From Candidatus Angelobacter sp. Gp1-AA117 (GTDB taxonomy: Bacteria; Acidobacteriota; Terriglobia; Terriglobales; Acidobacteriaceae), in assembly GCA_003223515.1 (NCBI GenBank), contig QHVI01000012.1, positions 1-64,000 on the forward strand: a DNA stretch of 64,000 nucleotides. Direction: 5' to 3'. Position 1 is the first letter of the stretch. Every line of letters begins with the position of its first letter. The notes under the pieces are model-generated. The model ran no database searches, was not told the DNA's origin, and saw only the letters and a program-made list of their open reading frames with translations. This document shows positions 16,061 through 24,096 of this stretch, piece after piece. Made by a program: the position numbers and the translations under genes.

Positions 16061-16810
16061 TCAACGGTAGAACGACCACATGGCCACTAAGTCCACGCAG
16101 GCATGGCCGATGATCACCGGCAGCAATCGACGCGCCCTGGCAAAGTACAATGCAAACACGATGAATATGCCGGAGAGTGACAGTGCGCCGGGAATAGTGT
16201 AGTAAACATGATAGCTGGTCTGCAGCACGACACTGGCGAGCGCAGCCATCCAAACCGGCCGCCCAAGACCAGTGATTTCAGTCATCAGAAAGCCGCGCAC
16301 TACAGTCTCTTCAAAGACCGAGGACGCCATCATGTAAACCAGGAACAGCGCAGGAGTCAGGCCGGCAAAGATGACCCTTGGATTGCGCAGTTCGCCAAAA
16401 ATTCCGGTCATGAGAAAGCTGGCATTGCGAATCACAATGGAAAGCATTGTGGAGAGGAAGAGACCACCGGCAGCTAAGGCTGCGCCTGCCAGAGGGTCAG
16501 TCCAGTGAAAGCTCATCCCGATAGTTCGGACAGTGCGACGCTGGCGGCGCAGCACGTAGGCGACCAGCACAAGAGAAATGAACTCATGCAGCAGGTTGGA
16601 AAGTATTCTGATTCTTGTGTACATGGCGCTTTGCGCCGGTTTCATTGGCCAATAGATCAATGCGGCGAATGCATTGAACACCAGAGGCGCAACCGCCACC
16701 AGCAGGAGGAGGCCCAGATCTTCCCAACGCTGCCGGGTTGCTACCTGGAAGCCGTGGGATTGCTGCTCTGTATCAGATGAAAATACCGGTTGGGTACCTG
16801 AAGAAGCCAT
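16061..16810 (-). CDS. CPBP-family intramembrane glutamic endopeptidase
   Basis: The 249-residue protein has about seven hydrophobic segments. It has the CPBP (Abi/Rce1-like) motifs: ASSVFEETVVRGFLMTE near 160-176 (E-E-x3-R), the second motif histidine in VVLQTSYHVYYTIPG, and GHACVDLVAMWS near the C-terminus (H-x3-D). Relatives process prenylated or bacteriocin-like proteins or act in membrane regulation, but most are uncharacterised. It lies directly upstream of tatD. No obvious substrate gene is adjacent. Confidence 0.85.
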   Translation of the reverse strand: MASSGTQPVFSSDTEQQSHGFQVATRQRWEDLGLLLLVAVAPLVFNAFAALIYWPMKPAQSAMYTRIRILSNLLHEFISLVLVAYVLRRQRRTVRTIGMSFHWTDPLAGAALAAGGLFLSTMLSIVIRNASFLMTGIFGELRNPRVIFAGLTPALFLVYMMASSVFEETVVRGFLMTEITGLGRPVWMAALASVVLQTSYHVYYTIPGALSLSGIFIVFALYFARARRLLPVIIGHACVDLVAMWSFYR

Positions 16811-16993
16811 GATGATGCTCTACTTCGTACCATTATCCAGAACACATTTGCAAACAAATTGATTCACCGATTGCACTATTGTCACTCAGTTTTATGCCCG
16901 ACGCCGCCACGCAAAAGCACAGCAGCGGATGAGCTTTCAGGTGTTTCCATTTAGAATTGTGCATCTGAGTAGAGGACGACCAGGATATACACA

Positions 16994-17884
16994 ATGAAAA
17001 TGAGGGTTCGCAAAGCTGTGTTTCCTGCTGCCGGATTAGGCACGCGTTTTTTGCCCGCCACCAAAGCCCAGCCCAAAGAGATGCTCCCACTGGTGGACAA
17101 ACCAATCATCCAGTATGGAGTGGAAGAGGCGCTGGCCGCAGGCTGCGACCAGATCATCATCATTACCGGACGAGGCAAGACCGCAATCGAGGACCACTTC
17201 GACGTCAGCTACGAACTCGAGAAAATGCTGGAAGAGCGGGGCAAGAAAGACCTGCTGGCCATTGTGCGGCAGATCTCCGACATGATTCACGTGGCATATG
17301 TCCGCCAGAAAGAAGCCCTGGGGTTGGGACACGCCGTATTGATGGCGCGCGAACTTGTGGGCAATGAGCCTTTTGCCGTGCTGCTGGCCGATGACGTGAT
17401 TGACGCTCCCAAGCCATGCCTGAAGCAGATGATGGAGGTCTTCGAAGATTCGCAGTGCTCGGTCATCGCTACCCAGGAGGTAAACGGCCCGGCTATTTCA
17501 GCCTATGGTGTTCTTGACGCCAGGCGCATTGAAGGTCAATACAACGGGCGCGTGCACGACGTAAAGAACCTGGTGGAAAAACCCAAGCCGGAAGATGCAC
17601 CGTCAAATCTGGCTATCATTGGGCGCTACATTCTCACCCCGGACATCTTTGACACGCTGGAGCACACGCCTCTCGGCACCGGCGGCGAATTGCAGTTGAC
17701 TGACGGCATGCGCGGCCTGCTGCAGGCCGGCAAGAAAATTTATGGCTACACCTTCGAAGGCAAGCGCCACGATACCGGAGACAAACTGGGCTTCCTGAAA
17801 GCCACGGTGGAATTTGCTTTGAAGCGGCCTGATCTGGGCCAGCAGTTCCGAGACTATCTGCGCTCGCTCAATCTCGAAGCGTGA
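16994..17884 (+). CDS. galU: UTP-glucose-1-phosphate uridylyltransferase
   Basis: GalU makes UDP-glucose from UTP and glucose-1-phosphate for envelope polysaccharides. The 296-residue protein has the nucleotide-binding start AVFPAAGLGTRFLPATKAQP, the KEMLPLVDKPIIQYGVEEA box, DDVIDAP for the metal and sugar-phosphate, VEKPKPEDAPSNLAIIGRY, and GELQLTDGMR near the C-terminus. These all match the bacterial GalU family, including length. It is monocistronic by position, with a repeat unit at 17899-17936 after the stop. Confidence 0.95.
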   Translation: MKMRVRKAVFPAAGLGTRFLPATKAQPKEMLPLVDKPIIQYGVEEALAAGCDQIIIITGRGKTAIEDHFDVSYELEKMLEERGKKDLLAIVRQISDMIHVAYVRQKEALGLGHAVLMARELVGNEPFAVLLADDVIDAPKPCLKQMMEVFEDSQCSVIATQEVNGPAISAYGVLDARRIEGQYNGRVHDVKNLVEKPKPEDAPSNLAIIGRYILTPDIFDTLEHTPLGTGGELQLTDGMRGLLQAGKKIYGYTFEGKRHDTGDKLGFLKATVEFALKRPDLGQQFRDYLRSLNLEA

Positions 17885-17898
17885 GAGGTCAAATTCGC

Positions 17899-17936
17899 TT
17901 TAACCGCAAAGGACGCTAAGGAAGCTAAGGAAAGTT
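17899..17936 (+). repeat. copy of the ACCGCAAAGGACGC intergenic repeat
   Basis: TTTAACCGCAAAGGACGCTA then AGGAAGCTAAGGAAAG forms one unit of the dispersed family just after galU. No partner in inverted orientation is seen within the following 130 bases. Confidence 0.7.
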
Positions 17937-18069
17937 ATGTAATCTCTGGCGCTTCCCTGAACAGTTTTGCGGATGACCGATCAAAAAGAGACGGGCAGAG
18001 ATCGAAGAATTCCCCCACCAGACTCTAAACAATTCACTCATTTACCAAATTACCATTTACACATTGTGT

Positions 18070-18432
18070 TTACTCGGGTTCTTCGAAGTCCTCGTCCTGA
18101 AAAATATACGGAGCAGTACGGATCAGGCGGAAGCGGACGCGGGTTTCACAGGTATCGCAGGGCGGGAAGGCATCACCGCTCAACATGACTACTTCATGGG
18201 CAATCCGGTGCTCGCCGTCATGTATTACCTCGTAGATACCGGTTTCTTTGACGGTTTCACCGGCGCTGAAGATGGGGCCGGAGCCGCCCTTTTGGCCAGA
18301 GTGCGGACGCGACCTGCCGCTGCCTTTTGCTTTGGGAGACTTAAGCCGGGATGCCTGCTTCCATGCTGGAGACGTTCGAGTTTGTGTCTGCATATTGACC
18401 GGGTGAGTAACAGATTTATATATCGTTCTCAT
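18070..18432 (-). CDS. small CxxC protein, paralogue of the gene just upstream
   Basis: The product is not recognised by name. A basic, Ser/Lys-rich N-terminal half (about 1-52) is followed by a compact domain: FSAGETVKETGIYEVIHDG...FPPCDTCETRVRFRLIRTA...DEDFEE. The same domain forms the whole of the gene at 18463-18714 (shared pattern: G-x-Y-x-V-x-H-D, F-P-x-C-x2-C, V-R-F-x-L-x-R, E-D-x-D-F), so the pair is a tandem duplication. Two cysteines per protein could form half of a zinc site, so a dimer is possible. The shared start FxxGExVxExGxY recalls small YjzC-like proteins. The true start may be ATG 18393. Confidence 0.6.
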   Translation of the reverse strand: MRTIYKSVTHPVNMQTQTRTSPAWKQASRLKSPKAKGSGRSRPHSGQKGGSGPIFSAGETVKETGIYEVIHDGEHRIAHEVVMLSGDAFPPCDTCETRVRFRLIRTAPYIFQDEDFEEPE

Positions 18433-18462
18433 AGTTCACATGCAACTTATTTTTTATATTCT

Positions 18463-18714
18463 TCAAATCGTCTCCTGACCGGAAGCATCGGAGCCTTGTT
18501 TGAAATCAACATCTTCAGAAATCAGCGCCGAGGGCCGCAGCAGGATAAAGCGTACTTTTTCGCCGCAGCGGGCGCATAAGGGAAATTTTTCGCCCTTGAA
18601 GATCGTGGCAGAGTGTTTCTGCCGGTGACGGTCATGGACAACTGTATAAACTCCGGACTCGGTGACCGCCTCGCCGGGTTTGAAAGACTGCTCGGCCTTG
18701 GATGTCCCTTGCAT
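18463..18714 (-). CDS. small CxxC protein, first of a tandem pair
   Basis: The 83-residue protein contains only the domain shared with its downstream paralogue: FKPGEAVTESGVYTVVHDRH, then FPLCARCGEKVRFILLRPSA and EDVDFKQG. The paralogue begins 30 bases downstream on the same strand, so one transcript is likely. The CxxC and the conserved H-D and V-R-F positions suggest a metal- or RNA-binding mini-domain, but nothing proves it. No clear ribosome binding site precedes ATG 18714. Confidence 0.6.
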   Translation of the reverse strand: MQGTSKAEQSFKPGEAVTESGVYTVVHDRHRQKHSATIFKGEKFPLCARCGEKVRFILLRPSALISEDVDFKQGSDASGQETI

Positions 18715-18790
18715 GGGCTTATTCGAGCGAACCCTAGTGTACTAAAACTGGAAAAATCGTCCTATATTTTTTGGTCTGTCCAGCGCATGC

Positions 18791-18964
18791 TCATTGCGGC
18801 ATCTTTGCCTGATCGACCATAAGAACAGGAATGCCGTCCCGAATCGGATAGATGCGTCCGCAGCCGGAACACACCAGCGAAGTTTCGTCGGATGAAAGCT
18901 TGATGGGCTTGCGGCACTCAGGCACTGGACAGACCAGGATATCGAGAAGCTGTTTGATGATCAT
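18791..18964 (-). CDS. Trm112-family zinc ribbon protein
   Basis: The 57-residue protein begins MIIKQLLDILVCPV. It has C12 and C17 (C-P-V-P-E-C) and C32-S-G-C35, followed by GRIYPIRDGIPVLMVDQA, the standard bacterial YcaR/Trm112 pattern. In eukaryotes Trm112 activates methyltransferases; bacterial forms are probably small partners of methyltransferases or lipid A enzymes. The first pair here is C-x4-C, two residues longer than the usual C-x2-C. It is an isolated minus-strand gene upstream of the CxxC pair. Confidence 0.85.
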   Translation of the reverse strand: MIIKQLLDILVCPVPECRKPIKLSSDETSLVCSGCGRIYPIRDGIPVLMVDQAKMPQ

Positions 18965-19107
18965 TGCAGTGACATTTTACCCGATGGCATGGTTTGCCGC
19001 TGATCACCGCAACAACTCAACACAGATGACACTGATTGAAAAGACTGGAACAATGAACAAGACTTCTGATCGGGTTTTAAGAATTGGACATAGCTATGTG
19101 GCGTCAA

Positions 19108-19332
19108 TCACCGTTCTAAGAACCATCTAACCAAACGGTGCGCTATTCCTTGACGAGGTTCTGGCAATCCACATCGTAAGATATCAAGTCTCCGTTGCCG
19201 TTCAGAAATGCGTCTACGCCAGACAACTCTGGTGGTCTCAGTGGTAATGCCACCCGCCATAAAAAAAGCGAACCCTAAGAGGAGAATGCCGAGAGTTCCA
19301 AACCATATTCCAGTTTTTACTGAGAGAAACAT
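19108..19332 (-). CDS. small single-pass membrane protein downstream of tRNA-Thr
   Basis: The 74-residue protein has one hydrophobic segment at about 8-29 (GIWFGTLGILLLGFAFFMAG) and a strongly basic C-terminal half (VVWRRRISERQRRL). It starts 32 bases after the 3' end of tRNA-Thr on the same strand, with AAGGTGAG about 8 bases before ATG 19332, so it could share the tRNA transcript. Homology is not recognised; it could be a chance ORF, but the ribosome binding site and clear membrane topology favour a gene. Confidence 0.4.
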   Translation of the reverse strand: MFLSVKTGIWFGTLGILLLGFAFFMAGGITTETTRVVWRRRISERQRRLDILRCGLPEPRQGIAHRLVRWFLER

Positions 19333-19364
19333 GAACTCACCTTCGGCAGTCTCAGAAAGAAAAA

Positions 19365-19440
19365 TGGAGCCGACGATCGGACTTGAACCGATGACCTGTC
19401 GATTACGAATCGACTGCTCTACCAACTGAGCTACGTCGGC
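19365..19440 (-). tRNA. tRNA-Thr (anticodon CGT)
   Basis: The 76-nt minus-strand gene folds as a cloverleaf: acceptor GCCGACG/CGTCGGC, D-arm GCTCAGTTGGTAGAGC, anticodon stem GTCGA/TCGAC with loop TTCGTAA (anticodon CGT, reads ACG), and T-arm GGTTCAAGTCC. The CCA end is encoded, and the discriminator is T. Confidence 0.95.
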
Positions 19441-19578
19441 CTAATTCGATTTTAAAAGAGTACCGGCAGACCGTAAAGTTTTGCCCCCTGCGGGCCCCCA
19501 AGGTACCAGAGTGATAACAGCCGGATTGTTGCATGTTTTCCACATGAATTCCACCTTTCTCGTGTAGATTCAGCAACT

Positions 19579-20538
19579 TTGGACTTGCTATTTAATGCGC
19601 GGCTTTCGCATAATGCAGATGGCTCTGTACGAATAACCGCGTACTCCAAATTGGCAACTGTGGAACGATACCAACGAGCGGACGTCTTGCGGATCCTTCG
19701 CATCACAGCGCGGCAGTTGACGGGCTGGGAAAAATCAGGCCTGTTTCCTGTCTCGAATTCCTATTCCTTTTTTGATCTCCTGCAATTGAGAAAGCTGCAT
19801 GAACTGCGCTCCAAGCGTGTGCGCTCGGCAGTGATCCGTGATTCATTGCGCGCCATGCAACAGCAGGTCGCGGGAATGGAGAATCCATTGCTCGAAGCCA
19901 GCGCCTTTGCCAGTAAATCGCGGGTTGCTTTCCGTCACCAGGGCGCCACCGTGGAACCACTGGCTGGGCAGTTCGTGATGGACTTCAGCGGGCAGCAGCG
20001 GGTGATCGAGCCTGCGAAGCTTCGCCCTATGCGCACCGCAGAATCCGCCGGGGAGTTCTTTGCCCGCGGCGTGGCCCTCGAAGAAGATCCGGCGAACTAT
20101 CAGGAAGCCATTGATTGCTACAACAAATGCGTGGAACTCGAGCCTACTCATGCGGCTGCCTACATCAACCTGGGAACGCTGTACTACAACCGCCACGATT
20201 ATGTTCAGGCGGAACGCTACTACCGCAAAGCCATTGAGGTAGACCCGCGCTACGCTCTGGCCTACTTCGATCTGGGGAACGTTCTGGATGAGACTGGACG
20301 CCTGCAGGAGGCGATCAACGCCTACCAGTCAGCTATTTCTCTGGCGCCCACCTATGCCGATGCGCACTATAACCTCGCGCTGGCCTTCGACAAAGCCCGC
20401 CAACCCCGCAAGGCTCTGCGCCACTGGCAGGCCTATGCGCGGCTCGACAGCATCGGGCCATGGGCCATTCACGCAAGAAACCAGATCAAGAAAATTCTTG
20501 CGGCAGATGACTTGAAGGTAGTGGCGCGACGGGGCTGA
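19579..20538 (+). CDS. MerR-like HTH plus TPR protein
   Basis: The N-terminal part (about 30-95) has a winged-helix, MerR-like pattern: YQRADVLRILRITARQLTGW then SYSFFDLLQLRKLHELRSKR. The C-terminal part (about 150-300) holds four tetratricopeptide repeats, seen as A-x-x-C-Y-N-K-C-V-E-L-E-P, AERYYRKAIEVDPRYALAYF and AINAYQSAISLAPTYADAHY. Together these suggest a DNA-binding regulator with a protein-interaction tail. The frame opens at TTG 19579, but GTG 19660 (V-E-R-Y-Q-R-A-D) at the domain edge may be the true start, giving 292 residues. It converges on the glycerate kinase gene with 6 bases between. Confidence 0.75.
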   Translation: MDLLFNARLSHNADGSVRITAYSKLATVERYQRADVLRILRITARQLTGWEKSGLFPVSNSYSFFDLLQLRKLHELRSKRVRSAVIRDSLRAMQQQVAGMENPLLEASAFASKSRVAFRHQGATVEPLAGQFVMDFSGQQRVIEPAKLRPMRTAESAGEFFARGVALEEDPANYQEAIDCYNKCVELEPTHAAAYINLGTLYYNRHDYVQAERYYRKAIEVDPRYALAYFDLGNVLDETGRLQEAINAYQSAISLAPTYADAHYNLALAFDKARQPRKALRHWQAYARLDSIGPWAIHARNQIKKILAADDLKVVARRG

Positions 20539-20544
20539 AAAATA

Positions 20545-21855
20545 TTAATACGCCAGCAGAATTCTCACGTCGCGGACGTTCGTTCCCGTGGGGCCGGTCT
20601 GAATGGAATCGCTGAGTTTCTCCAGCAAAGGAAATGCATTGAATCCGCTCAAGTGCCGGGCTACATCCAATCCAGCGGCGCGGGCACGATCCATAGTAGT
20701 GCCATCCACGATTCCGCCTGCGGCCAGGCTATTGCCGTCAATACCATCGGTTCCCGCGCTCAGCACGGCGATATTTTTTCCGGCAATCTTCTCTGCACAA
20801 TAGAGGGCAAAGTGCTGGTTGCGTCCTCCGATTCCGGCGTCATCAGGAACTCTTACGGTGACTTCCCCGGCGGAGATGATGCAGGCTTTGGCAACGCCCT
20901 TACGCATGCCATCAAGCCGCTCCAATAGATGATCAGCAGCTTTGGCAAAGTCCCAGTCATCGCAGGAATTGTCGATTCCTACCGCAAAACCATGCTGCGC
21001 GGCTGCCGATGCAGCGGCCTTTTCCGCGGTCTCGCTGGAGAGCACCTTCCACCAGCGGGAACGCGCAAACGCCGCATCGCCCTGCTTCGGCGTTTCTTCC
21101 AGCGCATGCCGCTCAAACAATTCGCGAACCGTTGGAGGAAAGCCGGCCAGCATCTTGTAGTCGTTCACGATGCGGTGGCAGTCTTCCACGGTGCTGGGGT
21201 CCGGCATGGTCGGACCGGAAGACAGCGAATCCAGAGATTTTTCCGGCACGTCTGAAACCAGGATCGAAACCTGTTGCGCGCCCTGCGCTGCTTTCGCTAG
21301 GCGTCCGCCTTTCACGGCTGACAGGTGCTTGCGCACGGCATTGATCTCGGCAATGGGAGCGCCTGAAAGAACCAGGGTCTTGTATGTCGTAATGAGGTCT
21401 GCCAGCGAAATATCCTGATCGGCAGGCCGTTCCACCACGGCCGATCCACCGCCACTGATCATGAACAGGGCCAGGGACTGCGGGTTCAAAGATGACAGCG
21501 ATTTCAATATGGCATCAGCAGCACAAAAAGACTCCTCGTTAGGTTGAGGGTGTCCACCGGCAAAATAGCGATAGCCATTGAGCTGGTAAGGGTGAGGATT
21601 CGGATCGGCAATAATGCCCTCCACCGTGGTTCCCACCAGCCGCGAGAGTATCTCAGCCATGCGATGCCCGGCTTTGCCGAAGGAAACAACCAAGACACGG
21701 TTGTAAGACTTCAGATCATAAAGATCTTCGCGGATGCGCAGCACCCCGCGATCCCATGATAAATGCCTGGTGAATGCCTTTTCGATGCTCGATTCGGCCA
21801 GCGCATGCAGAAACATCTCGCGCGCGGCCGAGCGCATGGCGTGAGGCAATGACAT
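20545..21855 (-). CDS. glycerate kinase, type 2 (MOFRL family)
   Basis: This family phosphorylates glycerate, usually to 2-phosphoglycerate, in the cytoplasm. In the 436-residue protein, the N-terminal DUF4147 domain carries LFMISGGGSAVVERPADQ (the SGGGSA glycine loop) and INAVRKHLSAVKGGRLAKA. The C-terminal MOFRL domain carries EVTVRVPDDAGIGGRNQHFAL and SAGTDGIDGNSLAAGGIVDG. The start codon overlaps the stop of the upstream hydrolase gene by one base, so both are one operon. Length and motifs fit GckA/TtuD proteins. Confidence 0.92.
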   Translation of the reverse strand: MSLPHAMRSAAREMFLHALAESSIEKAFTRHLSWDRGVLRIREDLYDLKSYNRVLVVSFGKAGHRMAEILSRLVGTTVEGIIADPNPHPYQLNGYRYFAGGHPQPNEESFCAADAILKSLSSLNPQSLALFMISGGGSAVVERPADQDISLADLITTYKTLVLSGAPIAEINAVRKHLSAVKGGRLAKAAQGAQQVSILVSDVPEKSLDSLSSGPTMPDPSTVEDCHRIVNDYKMLAGFPPTVRELFERHALEETPKQGDAAFARSRWWKVLSSETAEKAAASAAAQHGFAVGIDNSCDDWDFAKAADHLLERLDGMRKGVAKACIISAGEVTVRVPDDAGIGGRNQHFALYCAEKIAGKNIAVLSAGTDGIDGNSLAAGGIVDGTTMDRARAAGLDVARHLSGFNAFPLLEKLSDSIQTGPTGTNVRDVRILLAY

Positions 21856-22523
21856 TAACTGGCCTCCGCCTGGCGGCCGGGCTTGAAGAGCTGCTGAATC
21901 CAGTTGCGAATGGCCGCCTGCATCTCAGGGAGCCGGCCTTCAAAAAAATGCTCTGCGCCTTCCACGAACACCAGTTGCTTAGGCTCGGCAGCCATGGCAA
22001 AGACCTGCCGCAGGTTGTCCTGCGACCCGAATTGATCGCGGGAGCCGCTGATGAACAGCTTAGGCTTGGTGCAATTTTCAAGAAACTTATACGTGTAGAC
22101 GCGCCCTTCCGCAGATACAGGCGTGCCCAGGGCAATCAGCCCAGTAACTTTTTCATCCGGACACGCAGCCCGCAAGCCCGTAGCTGCTCCAAAAGAAAAG
22201 CCGCAGAACAGCATCGGCAGATGGTATTCAGCATTCAGCCAGTTCAACGCGGTGCGCGCGTCTTCCACTTCACCGCGTCCCTGGTCGTGCTCGCCCTCGC
22301 TCAATCCTGCTCCGCGAAAATTGAAGCGCAGCACTGGAAACCCAAAGGAGTTCAGCGTCTTCATGGCGTGATACACAACTTTGTTGTGAACAGTGCCGCC
22401 ATAAAGAGGATGCGGATGACAGACCAGTGCCGCGTGAGTGGCGTCCGGCTTGCCTTCGTTCAGCAGGGCTTCCAGCTTGCCCGCAGGCCCCTCAAGGAAG
22501 AACGATCGAATGCCACTGGCCAT
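21855..22523 (-). CDS. alpha/beta hydrolase
   Basis: The 222-residue protein belongs to the dienelactone-hydrolase-like group: VCHPHPLYGGTVHNKVVY near 34-51, RFNFRGAGLSEGEHDQGRGE near 64-83, nucleophile elbow GFSFGAATGL (Ser near 109), an Asp in SGSRDQFGS near 160 and the catalytic His in VEGAEHFFEGR near 190. The H-P-H-P-L-Y-G-G start is typical of short cytoplasmic esterases of unknown substrate. It is the upstream gene of a pair with the glycerate kinase. Confidence 0.85.
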   Translation of the reverse strand: MASGIRSFFLEGPAGKLEALLNEGKPDATHAALVCHPHPLYGGTVHNKVVYHAMKTLNSFGFPVLRFNFRGAGLSEGEHDQGRGEVEDARTALNWLNAEYHLPMLFCGFSFGAATGLRAACPDEKVTGLIALGTPVSAEGRVYTYKFLENCTKPKLFISGSRDQFGSQDNLRQVFAMAAEPKQLVFVEGAEHFFEGRLPEMQAAIRNWIQQLFKPGRQAEAS

Positions 22524-22684
22524 ATCTTCTTTTATCAGAGAAGCGGTGGTTTATGTAGTCTACAAGACCGCCGTGGTGAAGCGCTGCTCATAGAACAACT
22601 CACGTGTTCTTACCAGAGTCATGACGCGCCGGTTCTCCGCCCGGATTCGCCAAGCCTGAATCCAGCATTTATGCTTGTACAGAT

Positions 22685-23677
22685 ATGGACCCGGTACGCC
22701 TGACCCGCCGTTTGGTAGATATTGAATCGATCTCAGGAAACGAGGGAGCCGTAGGCGCTGCTCTCTATGACGAGCTGTACCGGCTGGACTATACCGTCCA
22801 TAAACTTCCGGTGGCCCATGGCCGCTTCAACGTGCAGGCCACACTCGAGAACAAGCCGCCGGAGATCGTCTTCTCCACCCACATTGATACGGTTCCACCT
22901 TTCATTCCCTCTTCTGAAGACAGCGAAAACATCTATGGACGCGGCTCCTGCGACGCGAAAGGTATTGTGGCGGCACAGATTGCCGCCTGCGAGCGTCTGC
23001 GCAGAGAAGGCGCTGCCGTAGGAATGCTTTTTCTTGTAGGCGAAGAGCGTGACAGCCTGGGAGCCAGGGTCGCCAATCAGACTCCGCTGCACAGCCGCTT
23101 TCTCATCAATGGCGAGCCCACCGAAAACAAGATTGCCATGGCTTCCAAGGGTGCTTTGCGCGTGGAAGTGACTGCGCACGGCAGGATGGCCCATTCTGCT
23201 TATCCTGAACTGGGCGAATCAGCAATTGAAAAACTGCTGGACGTACTGCAGCAATTGCGCACAATGAAGCTGCCGGAGAACCCTGAAGTTGGCCCCACCA
23301 CCATGAACATCGGCATCATTGAAGGCGGACGCGCTCCCAATGTGATCCCCGATTATGCTCGCGCCCAATTGCTCTACCGCCTGGTCGGTCCGTCCGAGCC
23401 TTTGCGCCAAGAGATTACGTCCGCCGTTGCCGGCCTGGCGGAAGCGGAATTCATATTGGAGATTCCCTTCTGCAAGCTGCGCACCGTTGCCGGAATCGAC
23501 ACCATGGTGGCCTCCTTCACCACAGATATTCCCGCATTGAGCGCGTGGGGTGAACCGGTGCTTCTGGGGCCAGGATCGATCCATGTGGCCCATACCGAGC
23601 GTGAATACATCTCCAAGCAGCAACTGCATGAGGCGATAGACCTCTACTGCGATATCGCCCGCCGACTGCTGCAATAA
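22685..23677 (+). CDS. M20-family metallopeptidase/deacylase (ArgE/DapE-like)
   Basis: M20 enzymes use one or two zinc ions to remove acyl groups or amino acids. The 330-residue protein has STHIDTVPPF near 64-73 (first metal ligand), IYGRGSCDAKGIVAA near 83-97, EERDSLGA near 121-128 (catalytic Glu), GEPTENKIAM near 143, and a dimerisation domain with AHGRMAHSAYPELGESAI. HVAHTEREYISKQQL near the C-terminus gives the last His. The length is shorter than DapE/ArgE (about 375), near that of LysK-type deacetylases. No amino acid biosynthesis neighbour fixes the substrate. Confidence 0.85.
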   Translation: MDPVRLTRRLVDIESISGNEGAVGAALYDELYRLDYTVHKLPVAHGRFNVQATLENKPPEIVFSTHIDTVPPFIPSSEDSENIYGRGSCDAKGIVAAQIAACERLRREGAAVGMLFLVGEERDSLGARVANQTPLHSRFLINGEPTENKIAMASKGALRVEVTAHGRMAHSAYPELGESAIEKLLDVLQQLRTMKLPENPEVGPTTMNIGIIEGGRAPNVIPDYARAQLLYRLVGPSEPLRQEITSAVAGLAEAEFILEIPFCKLRTVAGIDTMVASFTTDIPALSAWGEPVLLGPGSIHVAHTEREYISKQQLHEAIDLYCDIARRLLQ

Positions 23678-23767
23678 CGCAAGCTTCATTCCATTTGTTT
23701 TCAGCCGTTTGCAACCTGTGTGAAACATTTGTCCTGTTTCCTGCACTAGCTATTGCCCAGTAGTACA

Positions 23768-23916
23768 AGACTGCTGGTGCATCAACTCTTAATGCCTGCG
23801 ATGCTGCGATCACTTCCAATATGGCGATTACACCCGCCAGCAGCGGTTCAGTGGGCGCCTTCGTTCCGCAGCAAAGTCACCTGGTGCTGGACATTAGCGG
23901 ATACTTCGCTCCGTAA
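23768..23916 (+). pseudogene. C-terminal remnant of an acidobacterial surface protein
   Basis: In one frame the sequence reads K-T-A-G-A-S-T-L-N-A, then AAITSNMAITPASSGSVGAF and finally HLVLDISGYFAP before a TAA stop. The ending VLDISGYFAP with a preceding T-L-N-A-x-D motif is a common tail of large secreted repeat proteins in Acidobacteriota (family memory, not a search). An in-frame TAG lies just upstream at about 23762 and no start codon is available, so only the last 45-50 codons of the former gene remain. Confidence 0.5.
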
Positions 23917-23920
23917 GACC

Positions 23921-23961
23921 TGTGTCCCAATACACGCATTAATAGCGTGTATTGGGACACA
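23921..23961. repeat. perfect 17-bp inverted repeat, possible operator
   Basis: TGTGTCCCAATACACGC (23921-23937) is followed by a 7-base spacer and its exact complement GCGTGTATTGGGACACA (23945-23961). There is no T-run after it, so it is unlike a rho-independent terminator. The right arm ends 17 bases before a TATAAT box, so a bound protein could block or activate that promoter. It also lies 5 bases after the stop of the remnant gene, so termination of an old transcript is an alternative role. Confidence 0.6.
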
Positions 23962-23978
23962 AACTATTCTGTTTCCGC

Positions 23979-23984
23979 TATAAT
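23979..23984 (+). promoter_or_regulatory. candidate -10 box for tRNA-Ser and the precursor peptide
   Basis: A perfect TATAAT lies about 110 bases before tRNA-Ser. The -35 candidate GGGACA (23954-23959, 19-base spacing) is weak and falls inside the right arm of the palindrome. Confidence 0.4.
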
Positions 23985-24096
23985 GAAGGTGCACGTGAGT
24001 GTGCTTCCCGAAAGATGCTTTGCTGCATCGGGACTTCGCAGGACTTTCCACAGCCAGCGACTGCGGAATCTCGAGTGCTATGTCGTTTTAATTTAC

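Larger units (their letters stand above)
23678..24096. other. intergenic region before tRNA-Ser: gene remnant, palindrome and promoter
   Basis: This 419-base gap holds a decayed coding remnant (about 23768-23916), a perfect 17-bp inverted repeat (23921-23961), a TATAAT box at 23979-23984 that could serve tRNA-Ser, and a small hairpin (CCCGA...TCGGG, about 24008-24033). Nothing else coding is seen. Confidence 0.6.

Noticed and set aside
23921-23961. The perfect palindrome as a rho-independent terminator
   Set aside because: It is followed by AACTATTCTG on the plus strand and by GGTCTTACGG on the minus strand, with no T-run on either side.
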